In this document: one piece after another, positions 1 to 8,704 of the stretch
Numbering within the stretch: the stretch's first letter is position 1
Layout of the letters: every line of letters begins with the position of its first letter
NCBI GenBank assembly: GCA_009746045.1
Contig: RPFO01000252.1
Span: 53,660 to 117,659, forward strand
Length of the DNA: 64,000 bases
Reading direction: 5' to 3'
Source: Mesostigma viride
Taxonomy: Eukaryota > Streptophyta > Mesostigmatophyceae > Mesostigmatales > Mesostigmataceae
The notes under the pieces: model-generated
Database searches by the model: none
What the model was told of the DNA's origin: nothing
The model's input: only the letters and a program-made list of their open reading frames with translations
Program-made: the position numbers and the translations under genes

Positions 1-108
1 CCTTTGCTCCTTCCTCGGGCGCTCCGACGCGCCGAGATCTGGCCGCCCCGGCCCCCCCCTCCCACCGTCACGACCGACGCCATCATGTCGCACCCTCCTT
101 CAGGAATG
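1..108. other. Unassigned edge sequence
   Basis: This is GC-rich sequence before the tail of the first retroelement. It resembles the proline-rich low-complexity part of the ORF1-like frames further right, but it is too short to assign. Confidence 0.3.
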
Positions 109-832
109 AATGAATTAATTAATTAATTAAACTCGTGCTCCCGTCGGGGAGTCACGGAGCACCGGAGTGCTTTTAATCCTTGTATGTGCACAACATGAAG
201 AAAGGGCAGAGACCCCCTTTCTCCTTCATATGCCATGCAGAGGCCGGCATGCCACAGCTACAATCGGACACGGTAGACGATCCGGCAAGTTCTGTACGTC
301 AGGGCGCAATAAGGCCCATGTGAGCATATAGTTGTCACATTTCTTATCATAACAAGGAGCGTGGGCAAGTAAACTGATCATAGACAGTACGTAGAATGGC
401 TGTATACAAGGGCTAAGCTAAGGCTATGGCTGGTTGTGTATCGTGGTTTAGCGGTGCACGTGACTAGGTATGGTGGCACGGCTAGGCAAACATTCTAGGC
501 ATGGCTGCCATGGCGGTGCCCAGTGACTCAGTACCAATGATTACAAGGCTGCTAGCTAGGGCTATTCTAGATAGCCCGCTGGGGGCGTCCACATCTTGTG
601 GTTGATCATCAGGTCCCCGCCCCGGCCTCCAGTACACCTTGGGCCGCTTCTCGGGGGTCCTGCTTGTGGCGGAGGTACGTATTCAGGCCACAGGTCGCGT
701 CGCTGCTGCTGCTGAGCGGGGGTCAGGTCGTCGTCCAGCGTCCAGGTGAGGTCGTGCAACCGCTTGCGACGAGAAAGGAACCGCCGCTTGTCCTCAGGGG
801 AGGGGAAGGTGAGCAGGACTGGTGGGGGACCT
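109..832 (-). mobile_element. ORF1-only LINE relative, copy A (5'-truncated)
   Basis: On the minus strand this copy runs from an ORF1 C-terminal fragment (stop near 562) through a 3' UTR to a (TTAA)n tail at about 110-130. The peptide carries the block DDDLTPAQQQQRRDLWPEY followed by a VYWRGGDLMINHKMW-type end, which resembles the C-terminal domain of L1/Tx1-type ORF1 proteins that bind RNA in retrotransposition particles. The 3' UTR follows ORF1 directly, with no ORF2. The same arrangement recurs at 4247-5440 and 32159-32795, so the element structure is not a one-off deletion. Similarity to copy B ends near 832. Family assignment rests on motif memory; the copy-to-copy identity is directly visible. 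Confidence 0.75.
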
Positions 833-1190
833 TCAGGAAGCTTTCGAGCAGCATGTGACTCCCCTCGCTGCAGACAAACATGTGGCAGCCCTGGGCCGCA
901 CGCTGGCTACCGAGCTCCCCACCATCTCCACCGCCACCTCCACCCTCCTCGCCTCGATCCTCCACCGCCATGCACCCCCGCCACCACCGACGCCATCACC
1001 GCCCAGCTCCGTGACATCGACCACCGCCTCAAGGACAACGCCATCGCCATCGAGTGCATGCCTGCAAAATGCACCGCAGGCCTTACCGCCCATGCAGGCG
1101 GTGAAGGGCATTGCCGCAAAACCAGCCCCCGTTGGCCAGGAAGGCGATGCTTGTCCCGGCCTAGACCTGGGCAGCCATGCTGCTGATTAA
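820..1190 (+). pseudogene. ORF1 N-terminal fragment, plus-strand copy
   Basis: The plus strand encodes a short helical segment (frame 822-1190) and, in a neighbouring frame near 1000-1090, a block starting TDAITAQLRDIDHR. That block parallels TDAIATKLQELEDHR in the minus-strand ORF1 at 4247-5440. The frame changes show that this is a decayed N-terminal coiled-coil region of an ORF1 gene. It lies head to head with copy A. Its C-terminal half may be the plus-strand fragment at 1817-2216, separated by about 600 bp of insertion or decay. Confidence 0.5.
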
Positions 1191-1742
1191 CCACACCATG
1201 GCACCAACCTCCGGCCGCAGTGGCAGCACAGCTAGCTCATGAGCAGCAGACGCTCGACCTCCGCATGCACTCGACAAGCGCAGCCTCAACATCATCGTCA
1301 AGAACTTTGCCCATGTAGAGAGTTGCTATCTGCTGAGAGGCCATGCCCTACTAGCCATTGTTTAGCCATGATCATCCACCCTATGTCCGCACCTTATTGA
1401 CATTATAAGCTGCTGGAATACAGTGGTGCAGGTGCAGGGCTGCAGGCGCAGGGGCAGGTGTGCAGGTGTGCAGGCGCGAGCCACCTGCATGCGCCTTGTG
1501 CATGCACCCAGCTGGTGTAGTTTACACCCTACCCTTGCAGGAAGAAGCCCAGAATGTTGCCTATAAAGGCGCGCCGCACAATATGGCCACCTCCGCGAGG
1601 GTTGAACGGTCCGCGACTCCGGACACACATTATACACAGTATGGACGGTACCGCAAATTTTTTGGCGCGGAAAATATTCGGCGCGCCACGTCCCAAATGG
1701 TGGTCGAAGCCCCCCAGGCCCCCCCTAGCTGGGGTAGAGCAT
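1191..1742. other. Decayed repeat sequence between ORF1 fragments
   Basis: No gene is supported here. A short repeated unit of the form GGTGCAGGTGCAGGGCTGCAG lies near 1424-1490, and an AT-rich patch with two GGCGCG boxes lies near 1660-1690. The last bases before 1743 lead into a stretch that also occurs just after the ORF1 stop at 2213-2265, so part of this interval is probably another retroelement 3' end. Confidence 0.4.
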
Positions 1743-2612
1743 TCAAGGTAGTTGTCTAAGTGATCCGGGGCGATTGAAATGGGATATAGCTTGGGCATTA
1801 TAACACGCATCGACATGCCGCCGGAGGAGACCCCGGACTCTCTTCTCGACGAGCTGAAGAAACAGCTCTTGGCGTGCATGCAGCTGCCAGGTGCGATACT
1901 GCAGGGCGCCTACCGCCTGCCCCATCCACGGGCCAAGGCTGGGCCCCCTCCAGTGGTCCTCACCTTCAGCGACATCACAGCCCGAGTTCGGTTCCTCTCT
2001 CGCCGCTAGAAGCTGGTGGACACCTCCTGGTCGCTTGACGACGACCTGACGCCAGCCCAGCAGCAGCAACGCCGCGATCAGTGGCCCGACTACATCCACC
2101 ACAAGACCAACCCCGAGAAGCCCCAAGTGTACTGGCGGGGCGGGATCGACCTCTATGTCAACAAGAAACTGTGGAAGCCCCCGCAGGCTTCCCCGGGATG
2201 GAGCAAGTCCAGCTAGTTGTCTAGATGGGGGCAATCGATTATGGGATAGCTTAGGCATGCATTACAGCACTTGAAACGATATTAGCGCACAGCGTTATAG
2301 TACCTTCAATTAGCTCTGGCACCTTGTGGCCATCAGCTTGCGCCTTAATTAGCCGACGTCTTGAGCCCACCTCACATTTGTAGCGTAATAAGCTATGCGT
2401 CAGCCTACCTATGGTATTGCACTGGTTGTATTGCACCCACAGTGTTGCGCCCCGGCACCATGCCGTGGAGAGAGCGCTCTGTGGCCTGCCCACCTGCGGC
2501 AGTGAGAGAAGCTAGGGCGCCCTCCCTCCTTCTCGCTGTGTATATATAGGGTTGAAGGTTCCTTTACTCTGTATTGGCACCCACGTGACGCAGTCACGTG
2601 CTTATTAATTAA
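1743..2612 (+). mobile_element. ORF1-only LINE relative, copy D, with (TTAA)n tail
   Basis: The plus-strand copy contains the ORF1 C-terminal half (1817-2009, in-frame stop, then 2016-2216), with LPHPRAKAGPPPVVLTF and DDDLTPAQQQQRRDQWPDY matching the minus-strand copies. It ends in a TTAA repeat at about 2604-2620 preceded by a GACGCAGTCACG box. The same box type (GACACAGTCACG) precedes the tail of the RT-bearing LINE at 7997-8043. The TAG at 2007-2009 breaks the ORF. No endonuclease or reverse transcriptase lies between ORF1 and the tail. Confidence 0.65.
1817..2216 (+). pseudogene. LINE ORF1 C-terminal domain, broken by an in-frame stop
   Basis: The two open segments are separated by a TAG at 2007-2009, yet stay in register with the intact homologous frame on the minus strand at 4670-5254. 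Segment one carries the RRM-like end (PPPVVLTFSD). Segment two carries the basic C-terminal domain (DDDLTPAQQQQRR, then VYWRGGIDLYVNKKLW). Such domains bind RNA in LINE particles. This copy is diverged and not expected to make a full protein. Confidence 0.6.
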
Positions 2613-2975
2613 TTAATTATAACACGTCTTGGAATGGATCAGCATGATAGTTACTTAGCTCGCTGTTTAGATAATTAAGCGATCAGAGTATGTTATGGCA
2701 TTCGATCCAGATCGAATGACGCGCCATGGCTCAATGTGGCCATTTTTTGCTTGCGCCTTGAAGCCTGCACCTCACCTTTACAGCATCAGCTCTGCATCAG
2801 CCTACTTCTTGTTGTGTTGCACCCACGGTTGCGCCCGCACCATGACGCGGAGAGAGCGCTCTGTGGCCTGCCGCCCACTTTGGGCAGTGAGAGAAGCTAG
2901 GGCGCCCTACCTCCTTCTCGTTGTGTACAGGGTTGGCCGGAGGTTCCTTTACTTTGTATTGTACATACCCACATG
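2371..2975 (+). repeat. Duplicated ~210-bp retroelement 3' segment
   Basis: The segment at about 2371-2590 recurs at about 2776-2960. Both hold a stretch beginning CACCTCAC, a shared GGAGAGAGCGCTCTGTGGCC core, and an end of GGTTCCTTTACT then a GACRCAGT box. Only the first copy is followed by a TTAA tail. This suggests two related element ends in the same orientation, with the second lacking its tail. Confidence 0.6.
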
Positions 2976-3269
2976 ACACAGTGTGGTGTAGACTTCACAG
3001 ACAATGTTTCCTTGACAGGTGGGGCTCGCGCCCCCCCCCCGGCCCCCCGCCGCTTCACCCCGGGACGGGCGGCCGTCTCGAGGGGTCGCCGGACCCCCGC
3101 CGCCGCCGGCCGGCGCCCCCCTCCTCGGCCGCGGACTACCAAGTCCCCGCCTAGCTTGCAGGAGGGCTGCAGTTGCCACCAACGACGTCATCCCGACCCC
3201 TTCACTTTGAAGGCATTGGACGGCGCCCTTGCATGCTCGCCTGCGGTACGACGCGGCGGTCGGTGCCGA

Positions 3270-3945
3270 CCACCTTTCGGCTGAGCTGCTGAAGACCCCT
3301 GACCCGGTGCATGGTGAGGGATCTTCTGCTGGCGTTCTGCAACCGTGTCCTGCTCTCTGACGCGAGCCTCCGCCTGCAGAGTGGCAGACGGCCATCCGCG
3401 TCATGCTGTACAAGAAGGGCGCTCTGCTGCTGACCCCGGTAACTATCGGGGTGTCTGCCTCCAGAGCGCCGCGCTGAAGGCGGTCTTCATGCGCATGATG
3501 CTGCACAGGCTCCGCGCCGCGCTAGCCACACAGGTCTGGGTGAGTCTCAGATGGGTTTCCGTCGTGGTCGTAACACTGTCATGGCTGTGTTTGTCGCGCG
3601 CCGGTTGATGGAGGAGGTGCGTCGCCTTTGCCCTGACAGTTTGCCGTTGGTCTTCATTTTTGTTGACTATATCAAGGCCTTTGACACGGTCCTCTGGGAG
3701 GCTCTTTGGGCCATCCTAGCTCTGGATCGGGTGCCACCAGCCAGCGTTTATTGCTGCCATTCGTCGACTGTATGAGGGCTCACAGGCAGTAGTGCGGACT
3801 GCGGAAGGCATGTGCACACCACCCCACCATATTCAGTTCCCCCTTCACCACGGGGTGTGGCAAGGTTGTGTCCTGTCCCTGGCATACCTGTTCATTATTG
3901 TCGTGGATCGCATCATGCGCCGGGCATGTGCGCGCTTTACTGCTC
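3270..3945 (+). pseudogene. Reverse transcriptase, N-terminal half (fingers/palm motif A)
   Basis: The conserved blocks are spread over several frames: a NYRGVCLQSAALKAVFMRM block near 3440-3500, QMGFRRGRNT near 3547-3577, and VDYIKAFDTVLWEAL near 3662-3705. The last is palm motif A, with the catalytic Asp in the F-x-D-Y-x-K-A-F-D pattern; the pattern GVWQGCVLS follows near 3850-3880. At least three frame changes between 3330 and 3790 make this half non-functional. The block ends inside the TTAA target at 3946-3949. Confidence 0.85.
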
Positions 3946-4246
3946 TTAACCCGTGTTTTTTTTTTTTAATTAGAACGCGATATATCGCGTTGTAAGCTTT
4001 TTTTAGAACGCGTATAGCACCTAAGGAAAATTTTATTTCATGGTCATGTATATACTTTCCTGAAAGCCCATAAATCAAAGGATTTTTTGAGCTACTCAGA
4101 CTTACAAAATGCTTATTCATTAGAGAGATACACTGGTTTGAATACAGGGGGGTCTGACCATGACCGCGATTTCTTGACCCTAGGTCACAAGTCATGTGCT
4201 TATTCACAAATGGTTCATGAAAAAAATCTGGCTTCTTGCACGAGCT

Positions 4247-5440
4247 ATTAATTAATTAATTAATTAAACTCGTGCTCCCGTTGGGGAGTCACGGAGCACC
4301 GAAGTGCTTTTAATCCCTGTGTGTGCACTACAGGAGAAAGGGCAGAGACCCCCAGTCTCCTTCATGCCAAAGGCATGCCACAGCTGCAATCGGGTGCGGC
4401 TAGCTAAAAGGACAGGCTAACGATCCGGCAAACTGTGGGTGCAATAAGACCCATGTGAGCATATCATAGCAAGGAGCGTGGGCAGGTAATCTGAACATAG
4501 CCAGGGCGTAGCATGGCTGTACTAGGACTAGGCTGAGGCTATGGCTGGTTGTGTACCGTGCCGGTTGGCGGCACGTGACTAGGTGTGTTGGCACAGCTAG
4601 GCAACATTCTAGGCATGGCTGCCTTAGCGGCAGTGACGCCAATGGTTACAAGCTAGGGCTATTGCTATTCTAGCCCGCTGGGGGCGTCCACATCTTGTGG
4701 TTGATCATCAGGTCCCCGCCCCTCCAGTACACCTTGGGCTTCTGGGGGTCCTGCTTATGGCGGAGGTATTCCGGCCACAGGTCGCGTCGCTGCTGTTGCT
4801 GAGCGGGGGTGAGGTCGTCATCCAGCGTCCAGGTGAGGTCGTGCAACCGCTTGCGACGAGAGAGGAACCGCTGCTTATCCTCAGGGGAGGGGAAGGTGAG
4901 TAGGACTGGTGGGGGAGCCGCCTTGTCCCGTGAGTGGGGAAGGCGGTGGCACCCACGCAGTTCTACCTCACCTACCAGGCCCATGAGGGTAAGAAGCTGG
5001 TTCTTGAGCTCGTCAGCAAGAGAGGTTGACGTCTCACCTGGCTTCTGGGGGAAGCGACGTAGCACCACTCGGCACTCGCGGCGAGCGCAGTCGGTGACCT
5101 CCCGTTGCTGGGCCTGGCGGTGGTCCTCCAGCTCCTGGAGCTTTGTGGCGATGGCGTCGGTGCACCATGGTGGAGGCAGTCGCTGACCGCAGCAGGTCCG
5201 CGTAGGAGAGCGGCGGGAGGTCGCCAGCATCCTGCCGGGGTGGCTGGGATGCAATGGTGGCCGTCTGCTCCGCTATCTTGGGGACCTGTGTGGCCAGGGC
5301 CTCGGTGTGGGCGGTGATGGCCTCAAGCTTCTTCAGGAGCACGCCACACTTGCCCTCCACCTGGTTAAGGCGAGAGACAAGTGCCGCATGCGTTTCCGAA
5401 GCCTGCGCCGCGGTGTGTAGCGCCGTGAACTGGGGTTGTA
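4247..5440 (-). mobile_element. ORF1-only LINE relative, copy B (most complete)
   Basis: Transcribed on the minus strand, this copy has an ORF1 frame (about 5440 to 4670), a 3' UTR of about 400 bp and a (TTAA)n tail at 4247-4267. ORF1 starts with a coiled-coil stretch (ASETHAALVSRLNQVEGK, then LLKKLEAITAHTEALATQV), followed by an RRM-like part and the basic C-terminal block. There is no ORF2, so the structure parallels mammalian HAL1 (half-L1) elements. It lies inside the TTAA-flanked element and is therefore the youngest layer of the stack. Its 5' boundary near 5440 is approximate. Confidence 0.75.
4670..5440 (-). pseudogene. LINE ORF1-like protein, one frameshift
   Basis: The C-terminal frame (5254-4670) covers helical residues (TKLQELEDHRQAQQREV), an RRM-like stretch ending PPPVLLTFPSPEDKQRFLSR, and the RNA-binding C-terminal domain DDDLTPAQQQQRRDLWPEY. 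The coiled-coil N-terminus continues in another frame (5436-5180), so one indel lies near 5180-5200. ORF1 proteins trimerise by the coiled coil and coat the element RNA. Without an ORF2, the copy would have needed a helper RT. Confidence 0.7.
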
Positions 5441-6839
5441 GCTAATTGTGGACGAGCTATGGGCAACATATGCAGGCTCTGTGAAACAAAACTCAGGCCC
5501 ATTGGGCCACTGGAGCTATTTTTCATTAGCATCACAATTACAACGCAGTAAAACGCAGTGGGAAACATGAGAGCCCTTCACAACATTACGCAACGACACG
5601 AGCCCCATAAACGGGGCCATAGTGAGCTTGGAGGGTCAAAACGTTGAAAATAGGTGTTGTATAAGTTATACAGCATCAAACATGCATCAAACATCATGAC
5701 TGGATGACTAATATGACTGAATCAGGCAGCCATAGCCAAAGCATCATCCACTCTCACAACGTGTTGAGCACATGCCTCGTGGGAACGGAGGTGCTAGGTT
5801 TTCATTCCATAACGCGTGCAATACTGAAAGAAAGAGGCACGTGTAATGCAAGGCTTGGATAAGTTGAGTGATCCATGAGCTTACATGCAGGCAAAGATGA
5901 CGCTGGAATGCATGCTAGCAAATGGTGGCAAGATGCTAACAACACATGATTATACACCATGATTATGGGCACCTAGCTGATCTTCTTGCACAATCAATGC
6001 AGTATAAACCATCAACATCCAATCCTCACGATATATTCACGGCTTGACGACGTATACAGCACCTAAATACTGCACAACTGCAACCTGCTATGGCTGACAT
6101 GCAAGCAACGTCGAGTAGGATGGCGGTCTTAGAGAGGCTGGGCAGAGGTCGGTAAAAATAAGTGGAAAACTGGCAGAAACTGGGCAGAAACACGATATAC
6201 TTACGCCTGCAAGCACTATTGAGCCGGTGGCAGAGGCCATTTCCAGGAAAATACAGCATACCGTAGCAACAGCCACGGTCACGCCTTACGCTATTTGCAG
6301 GCACCATCATGCCCGGAGCTACCCAATAAAAGTCTGCACAAATCTCGGTTTAGCCGAGACTGTCCGGGCGTTCGGAATGAATAAACATGTGTTAAGAAGT
6401 CGAAACACCATGGAAATACCAAGCATGGTGCCGCAGCAGACCCGAGTCTTGACGTAATAATATGTATGCCGGTTTCCAGGGTTTCCGCATGAAAGTTGGG
6501 TGAGAAACTGGAAAAAACTACGTTTCCTTTGCCCCAGTACCTCAACAAACTCGTAGAAACCTAATTATCAACCTTTGAACGCATCATCATGGTCGTGCTA
6601 CCCAACAGCCACTGAAATTCGCGCGAAAACTGGCGAGATCTACCTGCCATCGCCGTCGTCTTCACCTTCGTCCCGCGAAAATGCCTGATTTCAGTGGTAC
6701 ATATTTGTTTGCAGCTGTCACAAAAAAATACCAAAAATACCAGGATTTTTTCTTGAATTCTATGAGATGTTTCTGACCTATTTTGAAAGTTTCAGACCAA
6801 AAATCGCATGTTTAATAGGTTTGCCACGTGTCAGATTAC
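5441..6839. other. Non-coding interior of the TTAA-flanked element
   Basis: No gene is supported. The stretch is AT-richer than its surroundings and has runs such as CCAAAAATACCAGG near 6729-6745. Every frame is short. It is read as the non-coding interior of a non-autonomous DNA transposon, right of the inserted ORF1-only retroelement. Confidence 0.5.
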
Positions 6840-6904
6840 AACGCGATACATCGCGTTCTAACCCTACAACGCGATGTATCGCGTTGTAAAAAAACACGGG
6901 TTAA

Positions 6905-7874
6905 GGGGTTCGAGCCCGGCTTGGACATCCTTAACGAGCGCGATCACGGCGGGGTTAGCACTGGCTACCGCCTGGCCGACCTGATTTATGCGGACGACAC
7001 CACCCTCATCGCGCGCCCCGAGCACATTCAGACCTGGCTGGACTGTCTGGTCCTGGAGGCCAGGGCGGTGGGGTTGGAGATTAGTGTCAAAACTGAGGCG
7101 ATGGTGATTGGGGCCTCCAGTAGACCACCGCTGCCGCGCCTGCTCGACGGGACGGAGGTCCCGTCCCGCGATCACTTCAAACTGTTGGGGAGTATGCTCC
7201 CTGACACCGCAGACGATGTGGACATCCCCATCGGCCTGGCCTGGGCCAGGCTCCGTTCGCTCAACACCTACAGGCGCTCGAAGGGCCTGAGCGAGCACTG
7301 CAAGCGCATGCTCTTCAAGGTCCTCGTCCTCACGGTGCTCACGTATGGCGCCGAGGCGTGGACAATCACACCAACACTGGCAGCTAAGCTCGACGGCACG
7401 GTTTACAGGATGCTCCGACAGGTCCTGAACGTAGGGTTTTCCAAGTGCCCGTCATTAGAGTCTTTGTATCAGGGTATGCCTGGTATTTCGGACGAGATTA
7501 TGCAGCGTAGGATAGCATTTGTAGGACACCTTGCTCGCACCAGCCAGGTCGACACCGCCCTTGGTCTGGCAGGCCCCCAGTGGCTTGGCCAGCCAGGGCG
7601 GCATATTCTGACCTGGCCTGGCCCCAAGGGCATTCCCAAAAGGGTTGGGAAACATGCCACGAACTACATCCAGATGTTGCTGGCCGACCTAGTGGTCCCA
7701 GCCCAGTTTGAACACCGCATCCACTCTCTCTCCCTTCTTTGGACTGCCATGCAGAACAAGACGCGGTGGCAGAAGATTGTCAAAGCTCACACGCCAGCCC
7801 CTGTGGGCAAGCCACCCCCCCCAAGAGGAGGAGGCGTTTTGATGAGTAGTGTAGTTAGGATTTTTCTAGACTAG
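6905..7874 (+). pseudogene. Reverse transcriptase, C-terminal half (motif C onward)
   Basis: A single open frame carries YADDTTLIA (palm motif C, with both catalytic Asp) near 6988-7014, then the thumb and the C-terminal region. The latter includes LTYGAEAWTITPTLAAKLD and a RRIAFVGHLAR block typical of LINE RT proteins. The frame is intact to a stop at 7872-7874. It is the in-phase continuation of the block ending at 3945 once the DNA element and one TTAA are ignored. It is non-functional because of the insertion and the frameshifts upstream. Confidence 0.85.
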
Positions 7875-8043
7875 ATAGCTACGAGTTAGGTTAGTTCGAT
7901 TACGCGGCTCCCTCCACTCCACCCATCCATCAAGGAATATGTGCTACATGATCTCCCAACGGAGGCATGTTATAATTTAATTTAATTTTTTAAATGACAC
8001 AGTCACGCGCTAATAAATTAATTAACTAATTAATTAATTAATT

Positions 8044-8704
8044 GATGGATCAGCTCTCGGAACAATATACAATGGCTGGAAGTGCTCTTGGCCTGCGTAA
8101 TGCTAGCATTAGCAGATTTGTGCTTGACTGAAACTGACAAACTGAATGGCTAAACTGCCCACGTCAACGGCAGTCGTGACCACCCTCCTGCTCTGTGATA
8201 TAACTGCAACCCAACCAAGTGCCTCCCAGGGACTCTCAAGCAGATAAAAGAAAGTGCAAGCTCCTTGAAAGTACAATGGAATGTACGGGGGTCCTCATAA
8301 AACCTTAATGCTTGTGACATATGTGATGTGTAGGGTCAACCACCATGTGGAGTATCAACCCCACAGCCACACATCCCACTTGCACTTGAATACACAGCTT
8401 TTTCTTTCGCCAGCAGTGCGTCATTGGGCCCAGCTGCTGGGCCAACCCCACAAGTGCTGGGCCAACCCCACATGAGGGTCGAAGCGTCGTTGTCCATCCG
8501 CTGCGGGCATACGTGCGGTCCAGTACAAGCCCTCACGGTGCCAGTTCGCCCTTGGTGGCTGTAGCGCAAATGTGCATTGGGCAGTGGTGATGCCTAGATG
8601 CCTTTGGCAGTGGTGATGCCTACATGCATTTGCCGGTGGCAGTGCCCGTTTGGCGTTTGCCCTTGGCATACGAAATGTCTATTTCACCTTGGCATCGGCA
8701 GCGC
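8044..8704. other. Intergenic / GlnRS 3' flank
   Basis: No gene is supported. An exact 20-bp direct repeat (TGCTGGGCCAACCCCACA core) lies at about 8438-8474, and a loose GGCAGTGGTGATGCCTA repeat at about 8580-8640. The interval must include the 3' UTR of the minus-strand GlnRS gene that ends at 8705. I could not place a poly(A) signal with confidence. Confidence 0.5.

Larger units (their letters stand above)
3946..6904. mobile_element. TTAA-flanked DNA transposon, non-autonomous (piggyBac-like termini)
   Basis: The ends are TTAA-CCCGTGTTTTTTT (3946-3962) and AAAAAAACACGGG-TTAA (6888-6904), a perfect 13-bp terminal inverted repeat inside a TTAA duplication. That is the piggyBac-superfamily signature. 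Inside each end lie palindromic 18-mers: AACGCGATATATCGCGTT at 3974-3991, and near-identical copies at 6840-6857 and 6869-6886. No transposase frame is visible in 2951 bp, and a retroelement (4247-5440) sits inside. With one TTAA removed together with the insert, the flanking RT frame is continuous, so the insertion post-dates the LINE. Confidence 0.85.
3190..8043 (+). mobile_element. Non-LTR retrotransposon (RT-bearing LINE), 5'-truncated and interrupted
   Basis: The element contains the reverse transcriptase in two blocks (3270-3945 and 6905-7874), a 3' UTR, and a tail of TTAA repeats at about 8008-8043 after a GACACAGTCACGCGC box. No apurinic endonuclease domain is visible upstream, so the copy is 5'-truncated or the 5' part has decayed. 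A TTAA-flanked DNA element (3946-6904) splits the RT. The tail type matches the ORF1-only elements in this window, which suggests that this family mobilised them. The clade is not resolved by eye. Confidence 0.85.
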
